This document shows positions 33,345 to 44,362 of a DNA stretch of 64,000 nucleotides, piece by piece. Within the stretch, counting starts at the first letter, position 1. The number at the start of each line of letters is the position of its first letter. A program made the position numbers and the translations under genes. The notes under the pieces are model-generated. The model searched no databases. It was not told where the DNA came from and saw nothing but the letters and a program-made list of their open reading frames with translations. Origin of the DNA: Vesta saturnalis (lineage: Eukaryota; Arthropoda; Insecta; Coleoptera; Lampyridae). The DNA lies in assembly GCA_036346205.1 (NCBI GenBank), contig JARFJB010001983.1:750001-814000 (forward strand), written 5' to 3'.

Positions 33345-34304
33345 TATGACTCATAATTAAAAACAATAATGACGGAAGAAGTGTTAGAGCCCCTTATTTC
33401 AAATTTCCCCAATAATCATAACAGTGATCTTTATGTAGTTTTAAAACATATCGCTAGGTAGTGCCACGTCTATTACAGTAAACATTCATTAGTCTACACA
33501 CAATTAGATGGCGCCACTAACAAATTAAAATTTTGAGCTCCTGGGCTACGACAAGGGGGGAAGGCCTGAGAGCAAGTTGCGGAGTCCTATATCTGTCTTA
33601 TAAGTTATCATTAGGGCCCCCTTATTAGAACACATATTCAAAAAAATGTAGACTTAAACACAAATTCAGATTTCACACCTAGGGGTCAGCACAAGCGGGC
33701 GAAGCCCCGAAAGCAGTTGCAAAGCCGTACACTTGTTTTGCAAGTTAACATTAGGGCCCCACTTATTAGAATACAAATTCAAATTTCCCGCCATGGGATT
33801 CACGATAATGAGCGAAGACCCCCGAACAAGTTTCGATTACGACAAGTGGTACGAAGCCCCGACATTTAGTTGCGAAGCCCTTCACCTCTCTTATAAGTTA
33901 GCATTAGGGCCCCCTTATTAGAATACAAATTCAAAATTCCAGCCAGAACCAATCAGAATGCAGAGACTTAGTCCTCCAATCAGAGCACAGCTGCTGAGTA
34001 GTGGGACTAAGGACCAATCAGAAGCCAGAGGGGCGGGAATTTGCCTAACCAATCAGGTAAAAGGGTGAGTGTGGCCTAGTCTTAGCCAAAATGGCCTGAA
34101 TCTACTATCTATACCCATCACCTAGGGGTACGTGGGCATCTAAACCAGGGGGATAAACAGCCAAAAAGGCTCTTAATATTGCCAAAAGGACCTCAATTAG
34201 GGGCTAAAACCCCGCCAAGGGGTTGAAAGAGGCCCCCGAAAAGAAGCCGACCCACCACCTTTAATTAATTATGACGTCACGTCCTCAAGTGGGCTTTCTA
34301 TACT
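33345..34304 (-). repeat. P2 right terminal inverted repeat
   Basis: Inverse of 26534-27395, with about 100 bp more near the tip (CCCCGCCAAGGGG and neighbouring GC-rich sequence). It ends TACT at 34304. Its tandem CTTCG-rich units encode nothing; the 62-codon frame at 33733 is repeat. Confidence 0.85.
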
Positions 34305-34560
34305 CGTGCTCATTATGTTTTTCATTGTTAAATAACGCTTGCATTTATTGACAAAGCTATTTCTTTGTTTGATTTAACTGGATTATTTTAATTGATGTCA
34401 TGTTTCTATTTGTGAATGCTTTTATCAATTTCAAATTAAGGTTTTTCAAAACTTTACACTTACATCATAACTTGATTATTTGTTAGATTTGTTCCTTGGG
34501 TATGACATTTTTCACTATTAGCCTTAGACCTTAGAGGGCGTTCTGATTTGTCATCTTCAA
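34305..34560 (+). repeat. PLE 3' tail resuming after P2
   Basis: Begins with CGTGCT (target duplication). 34347-34462 is the inverse complement, at roughly 85 percent by eye, of 19645-19756. Such terminal inverted segments are typical of Penelope-like elements. Confidence 0.65.
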
Positions 34561-34993
34561 GGCAGATTAACAATATTTAGTTTATTAATAATCTAGTTAT
34601 TCTTTACGAAAATTGTATTCCATAGTTGACTTTATACGTTTATCAAACTGACAAATTAATAAGCAGGCTTATGTTTGAATTTTCAATTTTTTTAATTTCA
34701 CACAATTGTTTCAGCATCTTTAACAATTTTGAAAGATATTATTACTACTGACGAAAATAACTGTGTTATCGAAACGTTTAGATTGTATAACTTTAATAAA
34801 CAAATACACCATTAAGGAACCCAAAAAAGATAAGTATTTTAATATGTGTAATAATGGTGAAAGTTTACATTTTCATATAAATTTTAATACTTCAGAACTT
34901 GATACAATTAAAATAAGTTGTAAAAATACCCGTGTTATAGGTTCTCTAGGCTCTAATTTTATTTTGAGCGTAAATACCTATCAAACAATGTAG
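34561..34993 (+). pseudogene. Next PLE 5' terminus and start of its ORF
   Basis: Colinear with 19760-20070: ATTCCATAGTTGACTTTA, the hammerhead-like core, then a frame with KDKYFNMCNNGESLHFHIN. The frame ends at TAG 34991 without any RT motif. The position after the 3' tail of the first PLE suggests the partial tandem arrangement usual for this class. Confidence 0.65.
34735..34800 (+). ncRNA. Hammerhead-ribozyme-like motif in the PLE terminus
   Basis: CTGACGA (34748-34754) is followed by a 5-bp stem (ATAAC/GTTAT, loop TGT, 34757-34769), then CGAAAC (34770-34775) and GTA at about 34784-34786 as a possible cleavage triplet. Two plus five base pairs are possible between the arms before CTGACGA and after GTA. 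Two unpaired A before the stem are not canonical. Hammerhead motifs are known in Penelope-like elements. The other copy (19873-19905) has CCGACGA instead. Confidence 0.45.
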
Positions 34994-36488
34994 TATTGTT
35001 GTTTTATAAAAAAATTTCGTCTAATCTAAAGCGCATTGGATTTTGTTCTTGAATCCAGCACTATGCTCATAGTTTTACGACGATTTTAGTATCGCATTGT
35101 ACATAATTATTATTACCTGCGGTTTTTTTAATTGTATTTTTAGATCATCATCCCTTGCGAATTTTAGGTAGTATGTCCCAAACTCCGGAGACGCATATTT
35201 AAAAAAAAATCTGTTCATTTGAGCAATGCTTTATGTTCATAAATCGAAGAGCTTTTGCAAATGTTAACATTTTTAGCCTATTTGCAGTTGTTAAGTATGA
35301 GAAAGAACATAAAATTGGCATAGGTTTTTAAAATGCTATTTTTGAAAAGTATAACAGTAAAAAAAATACGACAAAGAAAAACTGTTTCAACTCCATTTTA
35401 GACCATTTTCTTTAGATAACAACTTTTTTTATGTCTTAATAAAAAACTCGTATTTACGTATATACTTTTTGAACGAACATAAAATTTGCCACTACTTTTA
35501 ACTACTGATATGTACTAGCAATACCGTAACCCGCCGCCGGCTGCGGCGAAAGCTGAGTATCACACAACCGCCTGACGTTCCCCTTTCCTGCAGTTCTTGA
35601 CCCGTCATCCTGTTGTGTGTGTTCATGTTCTCTTTTACTTGAAGGGCTTGCACTCTAGTATTCGGACCCGGATTTTATTTCTTTTTTGATATTTCCCAAA
35701 AGAGTGAAACATGTTTTCCCTTCTTTCTTAATTAGAAATGTTTATTATTCATTTTGCGAATTTACGTCATAGAAAAAGGGTAGTTTTATGAAGTGGTAAA
35801 GGTGTACCTTTTAAATGTAATACCTAGTAATAGTTTTCCAATTTTCTTCTACACGTGCCGTTATTACTACAAAGTGAACCATGCAAGCGGTAGTTTGAAC
35901 GGTCCGCTGGCATTAATATTGCATGCGAAGCTTCGGTCGGATGCTCTAACGAGGGTAGCTACTCTCGAGCGTCGACATGCTGCTACCCTAAAGGATAGGG
36001 TGAGCAGGATGCCTCACTCTAGTTGACAGATAGGGTACGTCGAGCACGTCGCCGCCGAGCAATCGCGTGCTACATCTAGATCCACCATTTCAGTATAAAT
36101 TTGTAACGTAACAATTCGTTTTCATCATATTTCAAGGAAAATCCTTTACATTTTTCTAAAACTTTAATACACATCGAAATATCTATCACTAGCATGAAAT
36201 ACAATTTTTTTCAAATTAAAACTGAAATGTGTAAATTTATTAATGCTGGATTTATTCGAACTGATAGCGCTATAAAGATACCTGAGATCTCGGTGTTCTT
36301 GTTTCTGCTATCCTGGATCCATGAGGAGTTATCTCTTCCACTTGGAAAATTTATTCACTTTCTCCATATGTTATGACTTTTGTAGTTGATGCCGAGATAC
36401 ATCTTTCAAAATCAAATCTGTTCAGTCTATGACGTGTATGTCAAGAGCATATAAAATTTTGTTTTAAATACATTTTACTTCTTTAAAA

Positions 36489-36490
<2 letters not shown>
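34994..36490. other. No gene recognised; two GC-richer patches
   Basis: GC-rich patches at about 35520-35600 (CCGCCGCCGGCTGCGGCG) and 35870-36070 stand out from the AT-rich background. They have no recognised coding or repeat match. The 77-codon frame at 35793 over the second patch is not assigned. Confidence 0.4.

Positions 36491-36545
<55 letters not shown>
36491..36545. repeat. (TA)n microsatellite
   Basis: 55 bp of perfect AT dinucleotide. Confidence 0.95.
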
Positions 36546-36548
<3 letters not shown>

Positions 36549-38365
36549 CATCAAAATCGTCTAAATTAAAAATGTTTTACAAAATACAAATTTTGTAATT
36601 AGATAATGTACTAACTTTCACCATATTCACCTTTATCACACGTTGACCAGTATCTATACTTAGAAAACGCCTCATAATACATGTCATTTATTTTAATTTA
36701 AATTAATTTAATTTTTAGTATTTAATGCACGTGCCTTCATAAATAATTAAATCAGTGTTTGACGATTTTCTCAAAATACTGACTTCGTGATTTCATATAC
36801 TGCTTATCACAATTAGATATTATATTTGATAAAATGTTTAAGTTGATTGGTTTTTGGGGTTTTATGGTTATGTACACAATTATGTTGGTAAGGCAATTAT
36901 AACCACACACTGTATATGTTATCCCGAAATTTACTGTTTACACGTTTCTTTATTAGGATATAGAGGCAAAAAAAATGTGCTCAAACATCACACTCATATG
37001 TGTCTTCATTTTAACTTTCAACAATTTGTATTGTACGTCTTAAAGAGGAAATATAAAAATATGGACAAGACGTGATAGTGATATCCCCACAAATAAATCT
37101 GATGTGGCAGTACGCGCCATACGTATGCCTGTGTCACGCTGTCTGTAGAAACAGGAGTCAAGGTGAAGATAAAAGTTACTTATGTACACGATGATAGTAC
37201 GCGTTTCAGATATGAAATAGCGTAAATCAGTCATAGTGTTTTACTCATATTTACGCTTATATGAAATTTAAGATATATAATCTATTGAAATGTAATAAGT
37301 ATCTTGTAGTGCCCCAAGGCACTCTATCTTTAAAAGTGTAATTTGAACTTGTTCGCAATAATGCAAATTCAAGACAAAACAATCGCTAAGGCGTGTATCT
37401 TGACAATAATGCTACCATTACTCAAATTAATTGCTTGCCTTATATTGACTTTCCTAGCAATAATTAAAACATTAGAATTTATTTACAAGTCTGATATTTA
37501 ATTTCTCGTAAACCTCAAATCTGATCAAAAGAATTGGCCGTCTAGTGGTAGCTGCGCCTTATTATGTGAATGAGGTAGGACTAGATGAGGTTCAGTGTTG
37601 CATCATAGTGGGACAGGTAAACAATGAAATAATTCAAATTTGAATTAACGAGCTTTGCACAATGATGGTTCAACCCGTTAATTTACTAAGTTGGGAAAAA
37701 CCACCAAGAAAACCCAACATATTTTATAAATATGTAATTAAACCAGTATATTAATAAATCAAATAACAAAAAAAATGGAAGGGTTCAATATATAACAAAA
37801 CACCATTAAATCAAGTTAAAGTGCGTACAATATTATAAAATTAAGTAACAGAAGAAAGGCAATTAACTAACTACACATAACCACAATAAAAAAACAAACA
37901 GTGCAATCACACCCACAATTGTGTCATTAATAAATCAGAGTAAAAAAGGCGACACCAAACATGTGGTCCTTATACGACCAATCATGCCAGTCTTTAAGTT
38001 AACAAGTAAATAAGAAAATAATAATGCAGGTTAAGGTACACACTAAACACGATAAACACTAAAATTAAACAGCAATGCAGTTTACCTACACTTAGACAAG
38101 AACATAAAAATAGGCAAGGAATTTACACATTCTGTGGTTAGTAAAAGCACAAAAGTACATACCTACAATTACCATAAATTACATATGTAAAGAAAAATCA
38201 GTTCGCAGACAAACAATTCTAAATAACCAGTTAACCTACCTACTATAGCACCCCATCCTCAGTTTACACGTTCACCTATACATCTCTCTGCGTTTAAAAA
38301 CAATAAGAACAGGTTAGTTTAACAGTAACAGTAATGGAATTCGGGGTGATTTTAACGTCATCTGC

Positions 38366-38425
38366 ATTATTATAAACGATATCCGGGTTTACAGACACGG
38401 AAACCCGGGTATCGTTTATAATAAT
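38366..38425. repeat. Hairpin: 25-bp arms, 24 of 25 paired, 10-base loop
   Basis: Arms 38366-38390 and 38401-38425 around ACAGACACGG, with a GC-rich inner part (ATCCGGGTTT / AAACCCGGGT). No flanking duplication is obvious. Possible folded MITE tip or structured RNA. Confidence 0.85.
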
Positions 38426-39291
38426 TTAACTGGGATTTATCTTGTCACGTTTGTCCACGCCTTACTCTCTACACGAGCGAAAATATTAGCAAACAATGTG
38501 AACCCGTACAATCACTGAGGGAGGGGACACTTTGCTGTCTGACGAGTCCTTTCAATGTAACAGATTTCAAATTGCAGAGTGTGCTTGCGTAATTAAATAG
38601 ATACTTCTTGCAAGGCAACGATTGATTTTTAATAGGTTACATAGGCTTGTTGGATCCTTTAATTAATCACTTATCCACCAATATTTAACGGGTTAAGATA
38701 CGCCGTTTAAGCCCAAGACGATAGCGATTATTTGTAAATATATTGTTTACACGCCCGCTTATTAAAACTTCAATATTTAGAGATACGTTTATTTACACGA
38801 CCACTTTAATTTTATGTAAAAATTCCATGAAACAACAGAAAAAAAACCGAATTCGCGGTTTTAGCCTTACTAAAATGTATACGATAAAGTATTTATAGAC
38901 AGAACGGTTTACAGTGAGGGTTTGTAACTAAACTATCAGATCGATCCGACCTAAATCGCACTCTAACTGCAACTGTCATTTTTACTTCCCAAACCCACCT
39001 CCGTTTTTAAAAGTTATAAAAAAAACGAAAATATTAGATGGGAATATTTTCACATTTATTACTAAAAGTAGTATTATTTTTAAAATATGCACTCGCACGT
39101 AACAAACCCCACATCTAGTTCTCGAATTTCAAAGTCCGAAACAAAGACGTCTTTTGATTTGCAGTATGTTCCGATACAATTAATTATTAAACTAGTGACG
39201 TTTTTACAGCAAGAATGTGCGTATAAAAATGTTCAACGATTCGTCACGCTCCTTTGGTAAAGGCAGTTTCGAGCGGACAAAAGAAAAAGAA

Positions 39292-39340
39292 AAGCATATT
39301 TTGGGGTAGAAAACAAGTTTTTCTACCCCAAAATATGCTT
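39292..39340. repeat. Hairpin: perfect 22-bp arms, 5-base loop
   Basis: Arms 39292-39313 and 39319-39340 (core TTTTGGGGTAG / CTACCCCAAAA), extended outward by weaker A-rich/T-rich pairing. Origin unknown. Confidence 0.85.
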
Positions 39341-40121
39341 CTCTTCTTCTTTTCAACCCTTAGTTAGATACATTCAAAAAATTTCTTACATAAAATAGAT
39401 AACATAAAACATTCCGAAAAACATTATCAAATTACGACTTATTACCAAGATATGTAAACCTATTAAATACCTTTTCTATCGCGATAATAATTGTGATTTG
39501 AAAATGTTCATTACAATATTAAAATTTTCTCGGGCCGCTACCTACAATCTGGTGTGGAACAACATACGATTTTGCAACATTCAAAATGAAATTAAAATAA
39601 ATAAAATAATTTTAATAACAATTTTTAAGTCTAATTATGCGGTCCTTATAAGTTCATTACGAAAATTGGCAACATTGTAAAAAAACAATACTCTATGTCA
39701 AACAGACGTTTAAAACTTCATGTGAGATAGAGGTTAATAGACATCTATATTTAGAGGATTTTTACGCTTATTTTGCTTTACATTAAGAAATTTTATAAGG
39801 AAAGTTATGTAAAATTAAATTTTCTTGAAAAAAACATGCCTACACAGTTTCTTATAAAATTAATCATTACTCAGATATTGAAAAACTTTGAACCAATACT
39901 TGAACTATACTTTAGGAATTTTCCGCTAAATTACGCGTCGTATCAAAAAAATGCGCAGAACATAATTAATCTATGTGATTAAGGTCCATATACTGGTATT
40001 TTTATATTTTTGAGAACAGCTTCTAATAAACCCCTCCTCACCGCCGCTCAATTTCTCTCAAAATCTAATCAGCTCCAGGAGAAAGAAATTAAGCTTCAAC
40101 ACAAAATTTTATGTACGTACA

Positions 40122-40830
40122 GAGTGGCTAACTAAGAATGCGAGGTACTGTATCTGGGAAACTATCCATCGTAGAGGCTTGAGCAAAAAAAAGTTATACT
40201 AACACGGCCACCACAAAAACCTGGAAAATATTTTCAAGTTTCTGAAATGGCCGCTAGGGGGCGTAACTGCAATCTTGAATCTAAAAAAGTGCTGTTTCTG
40301 TGAATTCTGCTATATTAACCGAATAAAAAAATAACTGATCTTTAAAGTAGAGGATAATCTGATTTTTTTTTGTTTGGCACTTTTTGACGTGTCTAAAAAT
40401 AAAGTGGTAGGGGGTATTCAAAGGTTTCCTTAAATAACCCCCTGTATCTTCGAAACGGCTAAGCCGATTTTCACAAACTTGGGCGCATTGAAATGAGCTA
40501 TTCTTGGGCTACAAATGTTATAATATTTGAAGTTTTGTTAGTTTCACATGTCGTCGCTAGAGGGCTTTGTTCGACATTCCGACAGAAACAGTTAATTTTC
40601 GCAAAAAAAATTAAATGCATTGTATAACTGTTTTTCATTAACAAGTAGCTAAATGATGCCTAAACAAGCTCGCGAAAACGTAAAATATCGGCAAAAGAAA
40701 ACTTTATACGAAAATCCCTTAAATTTTTATTTTTCTTAACTATATTTTACTGGAATTATTACTATTATGCAAGTTGTGGCCCCAAAAAGGACCGATTTAA
40801 AGAAGGAAGGTTTCTAATACCCCCTTAAAT
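40122..40830 (+). repeat. M1 left TIR
   Basis: Pairs in inverse with about 42250-42994. Shared landmarks include CTCGCGAAAACG, GTTAGTTTCACATG and GCACTTTTTGACGTGTC. Confidence 0.8.
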
Positions 40831-41933
40831 GCTCGAAATGCTGACCATCACGCTCTATGCATTGCTGAAGACTCCCATGACTAGACAAAACTGCAGTTTC
40901 AATCTCGGTTCTCGGTATGTTACGTGTTGCGTTACGAATTAGGTTTTCCATATCTTCTCTAGTAGTAGGTTGAGTCCGAAAGACGATGTCCTTTAAGCGC
41001 CCCCATAAATAAAAATCGAGGCAAGTTAAGTCTGGCGATCGCGGAGGCCATGGAAATAGACTTCCTCTTCCAATCCACCGTTGTTAAAATACTGCATTAA
41101 TATGCTCTCGCACATTAATAGCAAAATGTGCTGGGCAACCATCCAACTGACAAAACAATGTTTGTCTTGTTTCCAGATGCACATCTTCCAACAACAACTG
41201 TAATTGATTGGACAAAAAGTTAGGAAATACATTGCCATTTAGGGGTTGCTCGAAAAATATGGCCCGATAATTCTGCCTCCCAGTATGCCACATCATACAT
41301 TTAAACTCCAACGTCCTTGGCGCTGAACTTCACACAACCAATGGGGATTTTCTGCAGACCAATAATGCATATTGTGCAGATTGAGCCTCCCGTCACTACT
41401 GAATGTGGCTTCATTGATCCAAAGAATTTTAAATAAAAATTCTCTGTTTTCGCGTATCATGCCTAACATCCAATGGCAATAGTCTAACCTTCGATAAAAA
41501 TCTTCCTCTTTCAAGGCCTGATACAAAACGACATGATATGGGTGCATTCTTAAAGTAATTAAAAAAAGTTTAAATGAATACCTATATATTTTGATGGTCA
41601 TTAGAACTTACCTATGGTCCTTTAAAATATTTTGAACCGTTGTCCGTGATATGCAGTGGATAATGCTCTTGTGCTAACATAAGGATTTCCTTCAATATAG
41701 ACCAGTACACGGTTAATATTTTCTTGTGTTCTTCCAATTCTATGCCGTTGAAACGTAGGCCGAAAACTATCATTCGCTCGTAAGCTCGCCACTAATCGGG
41801 GAAAAACTCTTACATCGCAAGGACGCCGATTTGGATATCGAGCCGCGTAAACTCTTTCAGCTACTGCGACATTCTGAACACATTCAAAATAAACCGAAAG
41901 CACATCAGCAGCTTCATTACTCGTAAAACGCAT
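40830..41933 (-). pseudogene. M1 transposase (Tc1/mariner superfamily, DUF4817-type N-terminus)
   Basis: From ATG 41933: RFTSNEAADVLSVYFECVQ and YAARYPNRRPCDVRVFPRL form the N-terminal DNA-binding region common in a large insect transposase group. The catalytic part reads ILWINEATFSSDG, where the first Asp (usually TDEATF) is replaced by Asn. QLDGCPAHFA holds the second Asp. PPRSPDLTCLDFYL, near 41050-41010 in another frame, holds the third acidic residue. Frame breaks occur near 41620, 41300 and 41085. It is inactive both by the Asp-to-Asn change and by frameshifts. Confidence 0.82.
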
Positions 41934-42249
41934 TTTGAAAGCACAAAAATTGCTCAAAGTAACACGAAAGTATTGACAACTGTTGACAATTTGAGTATTA
42001 TGTTTGCTTTTGTTTAGGTATCTGTTTCCATTACCTGCTTCTATTAATTGCATTTTCGTATATATCCATAGTGAATCAGCATTTAGACAAACAAAAAATA
42101 GACCTTTCGTATAACTTTTAGCATTGCTTACTTGCCCATAGTAATTTCAAAAAGGGCGATTTTATTCTGGTGAATAAATTCACAAACATTTAAAATCGCA
42201 ATTTCTAGGTAACCTATTCAGAGCCGAAATTGAAGCTGCAGCTTTGTCT

Positions 42250-42994
42250 ACCCATAAGAGGCCTCAGCAATGCACAGAGTGATGGTCAGCATTTCGTGCA
42301 TTTACGGGGGCGATAAAAACCTTCTTCCTTTAAATCGGTCCTTTTTAGGGCCACAACTTACATAATAGAAACAATTCCAGAAAACTAACTTAAATAAAAA
42401 TTTAAGGGATTTTGGTATAAAGTTTTCTTTGGCCGATATTTTAGGTTAGGAACAAGATATCGAGATGCGGTTTTCGCGAGCTTGTTTAGACATCATTTAG
42501 CTACTTGTTCATAAAAAAAGTCATACCAATGCATTTAACTTTTTTGCGAAAATTAACCGTTTCTGTCGCTCTCTCTCTCTCGACATGTGAAACTAACAAA
42601 ACTTCATCTATTTTAACATTTGTAGCCCAAGAAAAGCTCTTTTCAACGCATCCAAGTTTGTTAAAATCGTTTTGAAGGTACGGGGGGTTATTTAAGGAAA
42701 CATTTGAATACCCCCCCCCCCACTTTATTTTTATAGATACGTCAAAAAGTGCCAAACAAAAAAAGTTCAGATTATCCTCGACTTCAAAGATCAGTTATTT
42801 TTTTATTAGGCTGATATAACAGAATTCACAGAAACATCACTTTTTAGATTCAAGTTGCAGTTACCTAGCGGCCATTTCAAAACATGAAAATATTTTCCAG
42901 GTTTTGTATTGGCCTTAGTAATAACTTTTTCCGCAACCTCTACGATGTATAGTTTCCCAGATACAGTACCTCGCATTCCTAGTTGGCCACCCGG
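42250..42994 (-). repeat. M1 right TIR
   Basis: Inverse of 40122-40830. It includes a run of 13 C near 42712 that expands a C5 in the left TIR, again showing homopolymer instability or error. Confidence 0.8.
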
Positions 42995-43029
42995 TACATA
43001 TTTTCGTGCTAGAGTTACTGTTATTAACA

Positions 43030-43103
43030 TACATCACACACACAACACAACATACACCACACACTACACACATAGTCACTCACACACTCACACTCAGTCA
43101 CCA

Positions 43104-43134
<31 letters not shown>

Positions 43135-44263
43135 CACCACACACACACACTACACACACACATCACAACTCACACACTCACACACTCACACTCACTACAT
43201 ACACACTACACACACATCACACACCACACACTACACACTCACACACACTCACACACTACATACACTCACACTACACATACACTCACACACTCACACACTC
43301 ACACACTCACACAACCCACACACTCACACTCAACACATAACACTACACACTCCACACACACTCACAAACACTCACACACTCACACTACTCAACACACTCA
43401 CACCACACACCACACACATCACACATCACACACTCACACACTCACACACTCACACACTCACACTACACACACTCACACTCACACACTCACATCACACACA
43501 CTCCACACTCACACACTCACACATCACACACCACACACTCACACACATCACACACTACACACTCAACAACACTCACACACTCACACACTACTACTACACA
43601 CTCACACACTCACACACTCACACATCACACACTCACACACTCACATCACATCATCACACTCACACACTCACACACTCACACACTCACACACTCACACACT
43701 CACACACCACAACTCACACATCCATCACACACACACCTCACACACTCACACACTCACACACTCACACTCACACACTCACACACTCACACACTCACACACC
43801 ACACACTCAACACTCACACACTCACACACTCCACACTCACACCACACTCACACACTCACACACTCACACACTCACACACTCACACTCATCAACTCACACA
43901 TCACCCCCCCCACCCCCACTCCCACACCCCCCACCACAACCACACCACCCAAACCCAAAACACTCCACACCCCACCCCCCCCCACACACTCACACACCCC
44001 CCAAACCCACACCAACACCCACCCTCCACATCACACACTCACACACACACACCCACCCACACAAACCCCACACAAATCCCACACTCACACAACCCACCCA
44101 CACCCACACCCCACACCACCACACCACCACCAACCCCACACATCACAACCCCCACACACCACACTCCCCCACCACCACCCCCCACACCACACCTCCCAAC
44201 CACACCACACCTCCCACCACCCCCCCACCCCACACCAAACCCCCCCCCCCCCCCACACCCCCC

Positions 44264-44362
<99 letters not shown>

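Larger units (their letters stand above)
26534..34304 (+). mobile_element. Second Polinton P2 (7771 bp), gene-depleted
   Basis: Long inverted repeats at 26534-27395 and 33345-34304 are bounded by a near-perfect 6-bp duplication. They enclose a + strand block, an integrase tail, pVI/pX-like gene, capsid candidate, conserved hypothetical and protease, colinear with P1 read on its minus strand. The ATPase, small-protein genes and most of the integrase are missing. That space is occupied by a Tc1 element and unassigned AT-rich DNA. TIR sequence is unrelated to P1 beyond the AGTA ends and the GACGTCA/TGACGT-type stretch near the tips. Confidence 0.85.
36546..40119. other. AT-rich region with two strong hairpins, no gene seen
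   Basis: No open frame resembles a protein family. It holds a tRNA-like A-box/B-box pair at 37536-37597 and near-perfect inverted repeats at 38366-38425 and 39292-39340, listed separately. Confidence 0.5.
40122..42994 (-). mobile_element. Mariner-like element M1 with TIRs of about 0.7 kb
   Basis: Ends CAGAGTGGCTAACTAAGAATG (40122) and, in inverse, CCGGGTGGCCAACTAGGAATG (42994), each flanked by TA (40120-40121 and 42995-42996). TIRs extend inward to about 40830 and 42250 with many small differences. They enclose one transposase pseudogene on the minus strand. Confidence 0.85.

Noticed and set aside
38540..38566. CTGACGAGTCC, resembling a hammerhead core
   Set aside because: No matching GGAC/GAAA half follows, and it lies outside any PLE terminus.
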